NCBI RefSeq assembly: GCF_018687935.1
Contig: NZ_CP061308.1
Coordinates: 428,048 to 492,047, forward strand
Direction of reading: 5' to 3'
Source: Polynucleobacter sp. JS-JIR-5-A7
GTDB lineage: Bacteria; Pseudomonadota; Gammaproteobacteria; Burkholderiales; Burkholderiaceae
DNA length: 64,000 bases
Shown here piece by piece: positions 27,364 to 37,214 of this stretch. The notes beneath the pieces were generated by a model that was given only the letters and a program-made list of their open reading frames with translations, ran no database searches and was not told where the DNA came from. Position 1 is the first letter of the stretch. Each line of letters opens with the position of its first letter. The translations under genes and the position numbers were made by a program.

Positions 27364-27779
27364 GTCAAGTAAATGAAAAAAATTCGGCTAATACAGAATA
27401 TCGTTTGCCAAGCCCAATTGCTAATCCTGAAAATAAGGCTTTCCTAGAAGCTGCGCAGAACAACCAATTGGTCTTAAAGCATTGCAATGCTTGCAAAGAA
27501 GTGCATTACTATCCACGCACGATTTGTCCGCATTGCGGCAGTAATGATACGACTTGGGTGAAATCTGCCGGCCTGGGTGAAATCTACTCCTATACCGTAA
27601 TGAGACGTGGTGTCGAAGAGCCGTTTGCGATGGCCTATGTGCGCTTAAATGAGGGCATCTCCATACTGACTCATTTGACTCATTGCGATTTTGATTCGAT
27701 TCGCGTTGGGCAAAAGGTGAAGGTGGTATTTCAGGAAACACAAGATGGGCAAAAAACCCACCTCTTTGAACCGGTCTAA
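27360..27779 (+). CDS. DUF35 zinc-ribbon / OB-fold protein
   Basis: A 139-residue protein with an N-terminal zinc ribbon, CNAC at residues 42-45 and CPHC at 56-59, followed by an OB-fold domain (GLGEIYSYTVMRRG and the C-terminal half). DUF35 proteins bind thiolase-like partners such as BbsB or Ltp2 and are needed for their stability or activity. Overlap with the preceding gene (ATGA) supports a stoichiometric complex. It is the last gene of the plus-strand catabolic cluster. Confidence 0.9.
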   Translation: MSQVNEKNSANTEYRLPSPIANPENKAFLEAAQNNQLVLKHCNACKEVHYYPRTICPHCGSNDTTWVKSAGLGEIYSYTVMRRGVEEPFAMAYVRLNEGISILTHLTHCDFDSIRVGQKVKVVFQETQDGQKTHLFEPV

Positions 27780-27791
27780 AAAGGTCAATAC

Positions 27792-28223
27792 CTAAATTAG
27801 TCTATTCAGGGCCTCGAGATAGTTCTCGGGGTTCAGTGCTTTACCTTCTCGCTGTGCTTCCCACATAACTTGACCCAAGCATTCCATCATCAAATGTTGA
27901 GTTTCGTGTTCAGAGCCTAATTTCTTGCTGAGTTTTCCAGCGATCTCTTTAATGCCAGGTGGTTGATTAATGGAGATCTGTTCGCTAATAGATAAATGCA
28001 TGGATAGATGCAAGAAGGGATTGGTTTCACCCCGCTCTGGTGTGTAATCTTGCTCTAAGGCAGCTTCAGGATCGGTTAATAATGCGTGGTATTCAGGATG
28101 TTGATCCATCCAGTTGCTTGCAAGTGTCTCCATTGGATCCAGGATGCGATTCTCAGTTTTCTTTTTCCAGGTATCACAGAAAAAGCGGCGCACTTCTTCG
28201 CGAGTTGGATTAAATATCGCCAC
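27792..28223 (-). CDS. DUF1841 family protein
   Basis: A 143-residue conserved proteobacterial protein. The typical start FNPTREEVRRFFCDTWKK, the central HPEYHALL and NPFLHLSMHLSISEQISI, and a C-terminal GQVMWEAQREGK are visible. No function is known for the family. The frame continues upstream to 28322 inside nth. The family N-terminus corresponds to GTG 28223, which overlaps the nth stop by 14 bases and has a GGAAAAG site in front, so I chose that. It is the last gene of rnfB-nth-DUF1841, a conserved betaproteobacterial order. Confidence 0.8.
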   Translation of the reverse strand: MAIFNPTREEVRRFFCDTWKKKTENRILDPMETLASNWMDQHPEYHALLTDPEAALEQDYTPERGETNPFLHLSMHLSISEQISINQPPGIKEIAGKLSKKLGSEHETQHLMMECLGQVMWEAQREGKALNPENYLEALNRLI

Positions 28224-28869
28224 GAACTTTTCCTTTGCCAGTTTTTTGTTTAAAGCCACAGAGTGGCTCAACGATGCATTGTGCACACTCAGGATTGCGT
28301 GCTTTACATGTGTATCTGCCATGCAGAATAAGCCAATGATGTGCGTCTAGTAGATACTCCTTGGGCACTCTTTTGAGTAATTGCTCTTCGACTTTGACGA
28401 CATCTTTACCAGGCGCAAGACCGGTGCGATTGGATACGCGAAAGATATGGGTATCAACCGCAATGGTTGGTTGACCAAAAGCAGTATTCAGAATGACATT
28501 CGCTGTTTTTCTGCCAACCCCTGGAAGTGCCTCAAGATCTTCCCGAGTTTGTGGGACTTGACCACCATGGTTTTCAATCAACAGTTGGCAAGTCTCTTGA
28601 ATATGTCTACCTTTGGCATTGAATAGGCCAATGTGTTGTATGTAAGGACGAACGCCTTCTTCACCAAGATCTAAAAGGGCTTGGGGCGTATTGGCAACTT
28701 TAAACAACTGCTTGGTTCCCTTATTTACCGATACGTCGGTTGCTTGAGCTGATAAGAGCACTGCAATCAACAGTTCAAAAGGAGAGCTGTACTCTAATTC
28801 GGTAGTAGGTCTGGGGTTGTTGGCTTTGAGCTGTTCAAAGAAAGCACGCCGCTTATCAGGATTCATCAT
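28210..28869 (-). CDS. nth: Endonuclease III
   Basis: A 219-residue base-excision repair glycosylase/AP lyase for oxidised pyrimidines. The helix-hairpin-helix LPGVGRKTANVIL near residue 115 carries the catalytic lysine. VDTHIFRVSNR has the catalytic aspartate. The C-terminal iron-sulfur loop CKARNPECAQCIVEPLC shows the C-x6-C-x2-C-x5-C pattern. It overlaps rnfB by four bases (ATGA); a second ATG three bases downstream is also possible. Confidence 0.97.
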   Translation of the reverse strand: MMNPDKRRAFFEQLKANNPRPTTELEYSSPFELLIAVLLSAQATDVSVNKGTKQLFKVANTPQALLDLGEEGVRPYIQHIGLFNAKGRHIQETCQLLIENHGGQVPQTREDLEALPGVGRKTANVILNTAFGQPTIAVDTHIFRVSNRTGLAPGKDVVKVEEQLLKRVPKEYLLDAHHWLILHGRYTCKARNPECAQCIVEPLCGFKQKTGKGKVRGDI

Positions 28870-29555
28870 TTCTGATGCTGTGCCCTGGCAATCGCTGCCG
28901 CAATGATGGCGCGTTTGCGCTCTTGCTCTTTTTCCTCTTCCGCGGTGATAGGCTGTTCTGCATTAACCGCTACTAATTTAGCTGCCGCTTTTTTGGCTAA
29001 ACGTTCATCATTCTCTATTTGCTCACGATCAAGTCTATGTTCACGGTCGTGATAGCGCTTGCGTGAGAGCTCAGCTAATTCTGGAGTCCAAGCATTCCAA
29101 CCTGTTGTCTCAGTGATATCAACCATACTGATGCAATCAACGGGGCACGGTGGAATGCAGAGATCACAACCAGTACACCACTCAGTGAGCACCACGTGCA
29201 TTTGCTTAGATGCGCCCACAATGGCATCAACTGGACAGGCCTGAATACAGAGTGTGCAACCAATACATTTTTGCGGATCAATCAATGCAACCGGTCTAGG
29301 ACGTTCTTTGCCGCACTCTGGATCAATTGTGTCATTAAGATCAAAAGCATCTTGAGGGTAAATAGGTGTCAGAACTTGGCTGAGTCTTTTAATGCCTTCA
29401 ACACCACCTGGTGGGCAGCGATTGGGTAGCGCTTCTCCGCTAGCTAAAGCTTCTGCATACCCTCTGCAATCTGGATAGCCACATTTTGTACATTGGGTTT
29501 GAGGAAGGAGATCCTCTAGGCGATCCGTGAGCTCGTTCGCCGGTTTTGTTTTCAT
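28866..29555 (-). CDS. rnfB: RnfB-like electron transport ferredoxin protein
   Basis: A 229-residue protein with an N-terminal Fe4S domain, QCTKCGYPDCRGYAEAL followed by NRCPPGG. Two ferredoxin-type 4Fe-4S motifs follow near residues 97-145, CIGCTLCIQACP and CTGCDLCIPPCP. The C-terminus is a charged tail with a Lys/Glu/Ala-rich helix. It lacks the N-terminal membrane helix of full RnfB, and no rnfA, C, D, G or E gene is adjacent. This is the stand-alone betaproteobacterial form that is next to nth. Role in electron supply to an unidentified partner, possibly the iron-sulfur enzyme Nth, is inference. Confidence 0.85.
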   Translation of the reverse strand: MKTKPANELTDRLEDLLPQTQCTKCGYPDCRGYAEALASGEALPNRCPPGGVEGIKRLSQVLTPIYPQDAFDLNDTIDPECGKERPRPVALIDPQKCIGCTLCIQACPVDAIVGASKQMHVVLTEWCTGCDLCIPPCPVDCISMVDITETTGWNAWTPELAELSRKRYHDREHRLDREQIENDERLAKKAAAKLVAVNAEQPITAEEEKEQERKRAIIAAAIARAQHQK

Positions 29556-29569
29556 TGCCTAGAAAGTTT

Positions 29570-29594
29570 AAAAAGTGAGGGTGTAGACCCCCAC
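29570..29594 (-). terminator. Rho-independent terminator after phaZ
   Basis: Read on the minus strand, GTGGGGGT pairs with ACCCTCAC (one G-U pair) around the loop CTAC and is followed by TTTTT. It lies just past the phaZ stop and before the rnfB start, so it separates the two minus-strand units. Confidence 0.7.
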
Positions 29595-29604
29595 TGATGT
29601 TGAC

Positions 29605-30897
29605 TTAGTCAGAACCCTCTAGTGCAGGGGGTCTTGCCTTAGTTTTTTTATTTACCACTTGGTGCTCACGAATAAAGTTTTTGATTTTTGGATAAACCTT
29701 ATTGCGCCAACGACGACCGGCAAAAATACCGTAGTGACCAGCACCAGCGACTTCATAGTGATCTTTATGTTCTTTCGGGATGCCAGCACACAAACCATGC
29801 GCAGAACGAGTCTGCCCACTTCCAGAAATATCATCTAACTCACCCTCAACTGTGAGCAGCGCCGTTTTCTGAATATCCTGCGGCTTAACCAGTTCTCCCG
29901 CAACCTTCCAAGTACCGTTTGGCAATGCGTAGTCTTGGAATACAGTTTTGATTGTGTCTAAGTAGAACTTCGCATCTAAATCCAATACCGCGTTGTATTC
30001 GTCATAAAAGCGAATATGGGATGCAGCATCCTGCTCATCACCCTTCACCAGATTCTGGAAGTAGTCCCAGTGCGATTGGAGGTGATTTTGTGGGTTCATG
30101 GCCATAAAGCCAGTGTGCTGTAAGAAGCCTGGGTAAACGCGGCGACCAGCACCCGGATAGGTTGGCGGTACTTTGTAAATCACATGACTTTCAAACCAGT
30201 CAAAAGATTTTTGTTCTGCTAAGTTATTTACGGCAGTAGGTGATTTACGAGCATCAATAGGGCCACCCATCATGATCATCGAAGCAGGAGTTACTTCACC
30301 AGCAGATGCCATCAATGAAATAGCACCTAAGGTTGGCACGGTGGGTTGACATACTGAGATCACATGTAAATCTTCGGCGCCAATAGAGCGAATAAATTCT
30401 TGAATGTAATGAACATAGTCATCGAGACTAAATTCACCTTCACTCACTGGGACATTGCGAGCATCAATCCAGTCGGTAATGTAAACCTTGTGGTCTTGCA
30501 AGAGGGTTCGTACAGTGTCACGCAATAGTGTGGCGTGATGTCCAGACATTGGAGCCACTACCAGTACTGAAGGATCTTCTTTTAGTTTGATGATGGTATC
30601 GACATCATCAGAGAAGCGCTTAAAGCGAATCAAATTACAGAATGGCTTAGAAATCTTAGTGATTTCATGGACGGCTACTTCATGACCATGCGCTATGACT
30701 GAACGAATATCAAATTCTGGTTTCTTGTAGTCTTTGCCGAGGCGATAGAGAAGTTCGTAGCTGGCAGCTAAACGCTCTGATCCTGGAACCTTTGAAGCTG
30801 GATTGGAGGCATTAATCAAAGCCTCAGAAGCAGCGCGTGCCCATGAACTCATGGGTTGAAGTAAGGCTTTTTGGAATTCGTGTAACTGATAAAGCAT
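29605..30897 (-). CDS. phaZ: Intracellular polyhydroxybutyrate depolymerase
   Basis: A 430-residue PhaZ1-type depolymerase that mobilises stored PHB granules. The family uses a cysteine nucleophile: here Cys183 in VISVCQPTVP, Asp355 in EGELDDISG and His388 in GAGHYGIF. These fall at the same residue numbers I recall for Cupriavidus necator PhaZ1 (183, 355, 388). The N-terminus MLYQLHEFQKALLQPMSSWA is also family-typical. It follows tyrB by 28 bases on the same strand. No phaC or phaP is in the window. Confidence 0.94.
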   Translation of the reverse strand: MLYQLHEFQKALLQPMSSWARAASEALINASNPASKVPGSERLAASYELLYRLGKDYKKPEFDIRSVIAHGHEVAVHEITKISKPFCNLIRFKRFSDDVDTIIKLKEDPSVLVVAPMSGHHATLLRDTVRTLLQDHKVYITDWIDARNVPVSEGEFSLDDYVHYIQEFIRSIGAEDLHVISVCQPTVPTLGAISLMASAGEVTPASMIMMGGPIDARKSPTAVNNLAEQKSFDWFESHVIYKVPPTYPGAGRRVYPGFLQHTGFMAMNPQNHLQSHWDYFQNLVKGDEQDAASHIRFYDEYNAVLDLDAKFYLDTIKTVFQDYALPNGTWKVAGELVKPQDIQKTALLTVEGELDDISGSGQTRSAHGLCAGIPKEHKDHYEVAGAGHYGIFAGRRWRNKVYPKIKNFIREHQVVNKKTKARPPALEGSD

Positions 30898-30925
30898 GGT
30901 ACCCCCTGTAATTCTATATAGCCGC

Positions 30926-32137
30926 TTAATATGCTTTTTGAGCCAATACGCGGGCGATTGCTTTGGCTACTTTATCAATATTTTTTGTATTGAGCGCCGC
31001 CACACAAATGCGTCCAGTAGAGAGGGCATAAATGCCATCTTCTTTCTGTAAGCGATCAACTTGCTCAGCAGTTAAGCCTGAGTAAGAAAACATACCACGC
31101 TGCTTTTCAATAAAAGCAAAATCTTGCTTTACACCAGCAGCAGCCAATTTTTCAACCAAACCATGACGCATGGCTTTAATGCGATCACGCATTTCCGCTA
31201 ATTCATCTTCCCAGAGCTTGCGTAACTCAGGAGAGTTCAGAACCGCTGCTGCGATTGCAGCACCGTGTGTTGGTGGATTGGAATAGTTAGTACGAATCAC
31301 GCGCTTTAATTGTGAAAGCACACGAGTAGATTCATCCTTGCTTTGGGTCACGATCGACAGGGCGCCGACACGCTCGCCGTAAAGTGAGAATGATTTAGAG
31401 AAAGAACTGGACACAAAGAAGGACATACCAGATTCAGCGAAAAGGCGAACCGCAATACCGTCTTGTTCAATCCCAGATGCAAAGCCTTGGTAAGCCATAT
31501 CCAAGAATGGAATCAAACCTTTATGCTTGCAAATCTCGATCACTTGACGCCATTGCGCCTCAGTAATATCTGCTCCAGTTGGGTTATGACAGCATGCATG
31601 TAAGAGCACAGTCGTGTGTTTTGGGAATGATTCTAAGGATTTGACCATGCCGTCAAAATCAACACCACGGGTTGTGCCATCAAAGTAGGTGTACTCCAGC
31701 ACTTCAAAGCCAGCGGATTCAAAAATACCGCGATGATTTTCCCAGGTTGGATTGCTGATTGCGCAAGGTGCGTTTAAATTGAGACGCTTAATAAAGTCAG
31801 CGCCAACACGTAATGCACCGGTACCCCCTAAACATTCAGCAGTCACTACGCGACCGTCTTTAATCAGAGCAGAGTCTGCGCCAAATAATAAATTTTGTAC
31901 TGCGCTGTTATAGGGGTTTGGACCCTCGATTGGAATATAGCTTCGTGGTGAATGTTTCGCCACAATTGCCTCTTCCGCTTTGATCACCGCTTTTAAGAGA
32001 GGCACTTTGCCTTCATCTGTGTAGTACACGCCAACACCGAGGTTCACTTTGTCGGGGCGTTGATCCGCAACGTAGGCTTCTGTGAGGCCAAAAATAGGAT
32101 CTTTAGGGGCTAATTGAACTGAGGCAAACAGGGTCAT
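30926..32137 (-). CDS. tyrB: Aromatic amino acid aminotransferase
   Basis: A 403-residue class I aspartate/aromatic aminotransferase. Features are VNLGVGVYYTDEGKVPLL near residue 35, LLHACCHNPTGADIT near 185, FLDMAYQGFASGIEQD and SSSFSKSFSLYGERVGAL with the PLP lysine near 253. The C-terminal Arg that binds the substrate carboxylate is present in the SGRIC region (TGRICVA). AspC and TyrB cannot be separated with certainty; the betaproteobacterial form next to uvrB is usually called TyrB. It is divergent from uvrB. Confidence 0.9.
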   Translation of the reverse strand: MTLFASVQLAPKDPIFGLTEAYVADQRPDKVNLGVGVYYTDEGKVPLLKAVIKAEEAIVAKHSPRSYIPIEGPNPYNSAVQNLLFGADSALIKDGRVVTAECLGGTGALRVGADFIKRLNLNAPCAISNPTWENHRGIFESAGFEVLEYTYFDGTTRGVDFDGMVKSLESFPKHTTVLLHACCHNPTGADITEAQWRQVIEICKHKGLIPFLDMAYQGFASGIEQDGIAVRLFAESGMSFFVSSSFSKSFSLYGERVGALSIVTQSKDESTRVLSQLKRVIRTNYSNPPTHGAAIAAAVLNSPELRKLWEDELAEMRDRIKAMRHGLVEKLAAAGVKQDFAFIEKQRGMFSYSGLTAEQVDRLQKEDGIYALSTGRICVAALNTKNIDKVAKAIARVLAQKAY

Positions 32138-32251
32138 TTGGGGTCGGGTATGGTGGTTTAAGGATAGTTTTGCTATTAATTGTCTGTTTTTGAAGTCAGA
32201 ACCAACTATTTCTAAATAAAAACGGCAAAATCATTGTTTGTACAAAATTCG

Positions 32252-32270
32252 CTGTGAAGATATCTCACAG
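32252..32270. repeat. Inverted repeat just upstream of uvrB
   Basis: CTGTGA (32252-32257) and TCACAG (32265-32270) flank a seven-base AGATATC core. The dyad ends five bases before the uvrB ATG, so it covers the position of a ribosome binding site. A second small palindrome, TTTGTACAAA, lies at 32237-32246. The spacing differs from both the LexA box (CTGT-N8-ACAG) and the CRP site (TGTGA-N6-TCACA). It may be an operator or an mRNA hairpin. Confidence 0.45.
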
Positions 32271-32275
32271 ATGAA

Positions 32276-34432
<2,157 letters not shown>

Positions 34433-34493
34433 TTCCAGGCTTGCAATGGGGATTTTTGGGATAATTCCCGAGCAGTTTGCTGGGTCATATGGT

Positions 34494-34524
34494 AAAGTTG
34501 AGTGGAATGGTCGGGTATTACCCG
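34494..34524 (+). promoter_or_regulatory. Candidate IscR operator / promoter of the isc operon
   Basis: AAAGTTGAGTGGAATGGTCGGGTAT (34494-34518 in parts: AAAGTTGAG, GGAAT, GGTCGGGTAT) resembles the E. coli iscR promoter site, in which a TTGAC -35 box and an ACTCGGG half are bound by holo-IscR. An overlapping tight dyad CGGGTA-T-TACCCG occupies 34512-34524. It lies 45-75 bases before iscR, the expected place for autorepression. The match is by eye. Confidence 0.5.
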
Positions 34525-34568
34525 CCTGCCCATGAGCTGTCCATAACAATCCATTACCAAGGTGACAT

Positions 34569-35138
34569 ATGAGACTTACAACTAAAGGTCGTTTTGCAGT
34601 AACCGCAATGATTGATTTAGCCCTGCGTGAAACGCATGGTCCTGTAACTTTGGCCGGAATTAGCCAAAGACAAAAGATTTCCCTTTCTTATCTCGAGCAG
34701 TTGTTTGGCAAATTGCGCCGTTTCAATATCGTGGAAAGCACACGCGGCCCTGGAGGTGGATACACCTTAGCGCGCCCATCCCATGAAGTCAGTGTTGCTG
34801 ACATCATTGTGGCAGTTGATGAGCCATTGGATGCCACTCAATGTGGTGGTAAAGGCAACTGTCATACCGAAGAAGAAGGCCATGGTCGTTGTATGACTCA
34901 TGATCTATGGAGCAATCTCAATTCCAAAATGGTGGAGTACTTAAGCTCAGTGAGCTTAAAAGATTTAGTTCAGCAGCAAGAAGGGCGCGGCATTGTGATT
35001 CAAGACATGCGCCAAAAGAAAATGAAAGTTGAAAGTGTCAAGGCTGAAAAACCAGCTCCAGCACTTGCAGCGAAAAAAGAAGTTGTTCCCAAAACGCCAT
35101 TAGTGAATTCTGTTTTTAATTTGGCGCGGCAAAGTTAA
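34569..35138 (+). CDS. iscR: Fe-S cluster regulator IscR
   Basis: A 189-residue Rrf2-family repressor with an N-terminal winged helix (MRLTTKGRFAVTAMIDLAL; recognition region KISLSYLEQLFGKLR) and cluster ligands Cys92, Cys98, Cys108 and His111. E. coli IscR has the third Cys at 104 and His at 107, so this protein carries a four-residue insertion (acidic, Glu/His/Gly) in the cluster loop. A C-terminal tail of about 40 residues rich in Lys, Ala and Pro extends past the usual end. It opens the isc operon and presumably represses it when Fe-S status is good. Confidence 0.96.
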   Translation: MRLTTKGRFAVTAMIDLALRETHGPVTLAGISQRQKISLSYLEQLFGKLRRFNIVESTRGPGGGYTLARPSHEVSVADIIVAVDEPLDATQCGGKGNCHTEEEGHGRCMTHDLWSNLNSKMVEYLSSVSLKDLVQQQEGRGIVIQDMRQKKMKVESVKAEKPAPALAAKKEVVPKTPLVNSVFNLARQS

Positions 35139-35187
35139 GCGAATTAAGCGAATTTAATCAGCAGTCCTACATACCAAGAAATACCAT

Positions 35188-36447
35188 ATGAACGCACCAC
35201 AAGATCTTCCTTTGCAACCGGTTCCGATGTTTAGTCCTAAGCACTTTCCGGTGTACATGGACTATTCAGCCACAACACCGATTGATCCTCGTGTGGTTGA
35301 CAAGATGTTGCCGTATTTGCGTGAGCAATTCGGTAATGCGGCTTCCCGCAGTCATGCCTATGGCTGGGCTGCAGAAGAAGCAGTGGAGTGGGCGCGTTCA
35401 GAAGTAGCTCAATTAGTTCATGCTGATCCAAGAGAGATCGTTTTTACTAGCGGCGCTACTGAAAGTATTAACTTAGCTCTCAAAGGTGCTGCCCATTTTT
35501 ATAAAGAGCGCGGTAATCACATCATCACTGTGAAGACCGAGCATAAGGCAACTCTAGACACCTGTCGCGAACTCGAGCGCGAAGGTTTTGAAGTGACCTA
35601 CTTAGATGTTTTGCCCAACGGCTTGATTGATTTTGCGCAGTTAGAGACTGCCATGAAGCCGGGTACGATTTTGACATCAGTGATGTATGTCAATAATGAA
35701 ATCGGCGTAGTGCAAGACATTCCTCGCCTTGGCGATTTGTGCCGTGCACGCGGTGTGATTTTCCATGTGGATGCTGCGCAAGCGACTGGCAAAGTGGCAA
35801 TTGATTTAGAGAAAACCAAAGTTGATTTGATGAGTTTTTCTGCTCATAAGACTTATGGACCTAAGGGTATCGGCGCTTTGTTTGTGCGTCGCAAGCCCCG
35901 TATTCGTATTGAAGCTCAGATTCATGGCGGTGGTCATGAGCGCGGTATGCGTTCTGGCACATTAGCCGTTCATCAAATCGTCGGTATGGGTGAGGCGTTC
36001 CGCATTGCTCGTATTGAGATGTCCGAAGAAAATAAGCGTATTCGTGGGTTGCGTGATCGCTTATTAGCTGGCTTGAAAGATATTGAAGAAGTCTATGTCA
36101 ACGGTGATATGGACGATCGTGTTCCTCATAACCTCAACATTAGTTTTAACTATGTTGAAGGTGAGTCGATGTTGATGGCGCTTAAAGATTTGGCTATCTC
36201 ATCTGGCTCTGCGTGTACTTCTGCATCCTTAGAGCCCTCGTATGTATTGCGTGCATTGGGTCGTAACGATGAGTTGGCGCATAGCTCGATTCGTTTTACC
36301 TTAGGCCGTTTTACAACTCAAGAAGAAGTAGATTTCACCATTAAGTTAGTAAAAGAAAAGATTGCGAAGTTGCGTGAGCTCTCCCCATTATGGGAAATGT
36401 ACAAAGACGGAATCGACTTGAGCACGATTCAATGGGCTGCACACTAA
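35188..36447 (+). CDS. iscS: Cysteine desulfurase IscS
   Basis: A 419-residue PLP enzyme that removes sulfur from cysteine and passes it to IscU. The mature fold begins PVYMDYSATTPIDPRVV near residue 20, so there is a short N-terminal extension. The PLP lysine is in SAHKTYGPKG near 225 and the persulfide cysteine is in SSGSACTSASLEPSYVLRAL near 345, the long flexible loop typical of group I. It sits between iscR and iscU. Confidence 0.97.
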   Translation: MNAPQDLPLQPVPMFSPKHFPVYMDYSATTPIDPRVVDKMLPYLREQFGNAASRSHAYGWAAEEAVEWARSEVAQLVHADPREIVFTSGATESINLALKGAAHFYKERGNHIITVKTEHKATLDTCRELEREGFEVTYLDVLPNGLIDFAQLETAMKPGTILTSVMYVNNEIGVVQDIPRLGDLCRARGVIFHVDAAQATGKVAIDLEKTKVDLMSFSAHKTYGPKGIGALFVRRKPRIRIEAQIHGGGHERGMRSGTLAVHQIVGMGEAFRIARIEMSEENKRIRGLRDRLLAGLKDIEEVYVNGDMDDRVPHNLNISFNYVEGESMLMALKDLAISSGSACTSASLEPSYVLRALGRNDELAHSSIRFTLGRFTTQEEVDFTIKLVKEKIAKLRELSPLWEMYKDGIDLSTIQWAAH

Positions 36448-36485
36448 AAGAAATATTTAGATAAAGAAATTAAAGAGGAAATACC

Positions 36486-36872
36486 ATGGCATATAGTGAA
36501 AAGGTCATCGACCATTATGAAAACCCCCGTAACGTTGGCTCCTTTGAGAAGGGCGACGATAGCGTAGGTACTGGTATGGTTGGCGCACCTGCTTGCGGCG
36601 ACGTGATGAAGCTGCAGATTCGCGTGAACGATCAAGGCGTGATCGAAGATGCCAAGTTCAAGACTTATGGCTGCGGCTCTGCGATTGCTTCATCTTCATT
36701 AGTAACCGAGTGGGTTAAGGGCAAGACCTTGGATCAAGCTTTAGAGATTAAGAACTCATTAATTGCTGAAGAGCTAGCATTACCACCAGTGAAAATTCAC
36801 TGCTCTATCTTGGCTGAAGATGCCATTAAGGCTGCAGTTGCTGACTACAAAGAAAAGCATCCAGCCAAATAA
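36486..36872 (+). CDS. iscU: Fe-S scaffold IscU
   Basis: A 128-residue scaffold. The three ligand cysteines are in GAPACGDVMKLQI, YGCGSAIASSS and KIHCSILAEDAI, and the conserved Asp in the first motif is present. The LPPVK motif recognised by HscA immediately precedes the third cysteine. A GAGG-type ribosome site (AAAGAGGAAATACC) lies in front of the ATG. Confidence 0.98.
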   Translation: MAYSEKVIDHYENPRNVGSFEKGDDSVGTGMVGAPACGDVMKLQIRVNDQGVIEDAKFKTYGCGSAIASSSLVTEWVKGKTLDQALEIKNSLIAEELALPPVKIHCSILAEDAIKAAVADYKEKHPAK

Positions 36873-36890
36873 ACGGAATTAGAAAAAGAT

Positions 36891-37214
36891 ATGGCAATCA
36901 CCCTGACTGAAAAAGCTGCAAAGCACGTTAACCGCAATCTTGAGAAGCGCGGCAAAGGTTGCGGCCTACGTTTGGGCGTCCGCACTACGGGTTGCTCTGG
37001 CTTAGCTTATCAGCTGGAATATGTCGATGAGCCTGCTACTGAAGATCAGGTGTTTGAATCCAATGGCGTGAAAGTATTTGTTGATCCAAAGAGCTTGGCT
37101 TATTTGGATGGTACTGAATTGGATTTTGTACGTGAGGGTTTGAACGAGGGATTTAAGTTTCAAAATCCAAACGTAAAAGATGAGTGTGGTTGTGGCGAAT
37201 CCTTCCGCGTCTGA
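36891..37214 (+). CDS. iscA: A-type Fe-S carrier IscA
   Basis: A 107-residue A-type carrier. Ligand cysteines occur in TGCSGLAYQLEY near residue 35 and in the C-terminal ECGCGESF. Length is normal for IscA. Its last 35 bases overlap the first possible start of hscB. Confidence 0.96.
   Translation: MAITLTEKAAKHVNRNLEKRGKGCGLRLGVRTTGCSGLAYQLEYVDEPATEDQVFESNGVKVFVDPKSLAYLDGTELDFVREGLNEGFKFQNPNVKDECGCGESFRV

Noticed and set aside
28224..28322. Extended start of the DUF1841 protein inside nth
   Set aside because: The extra 33 residues overlap nth by over 100 bases and precede the usual family start; GTG 28223 has a good ribosome site.
32252..32270. LexA (SOS) box upstream of uvrB
   Set aside because: The CTGT and ACAG ends are present but the spacer is 11 bases rather than 8, and the site lies too close to the start codon to be called with confidence. 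A CRP site was rejected for a similar spacing reason (N7 rather than N6).
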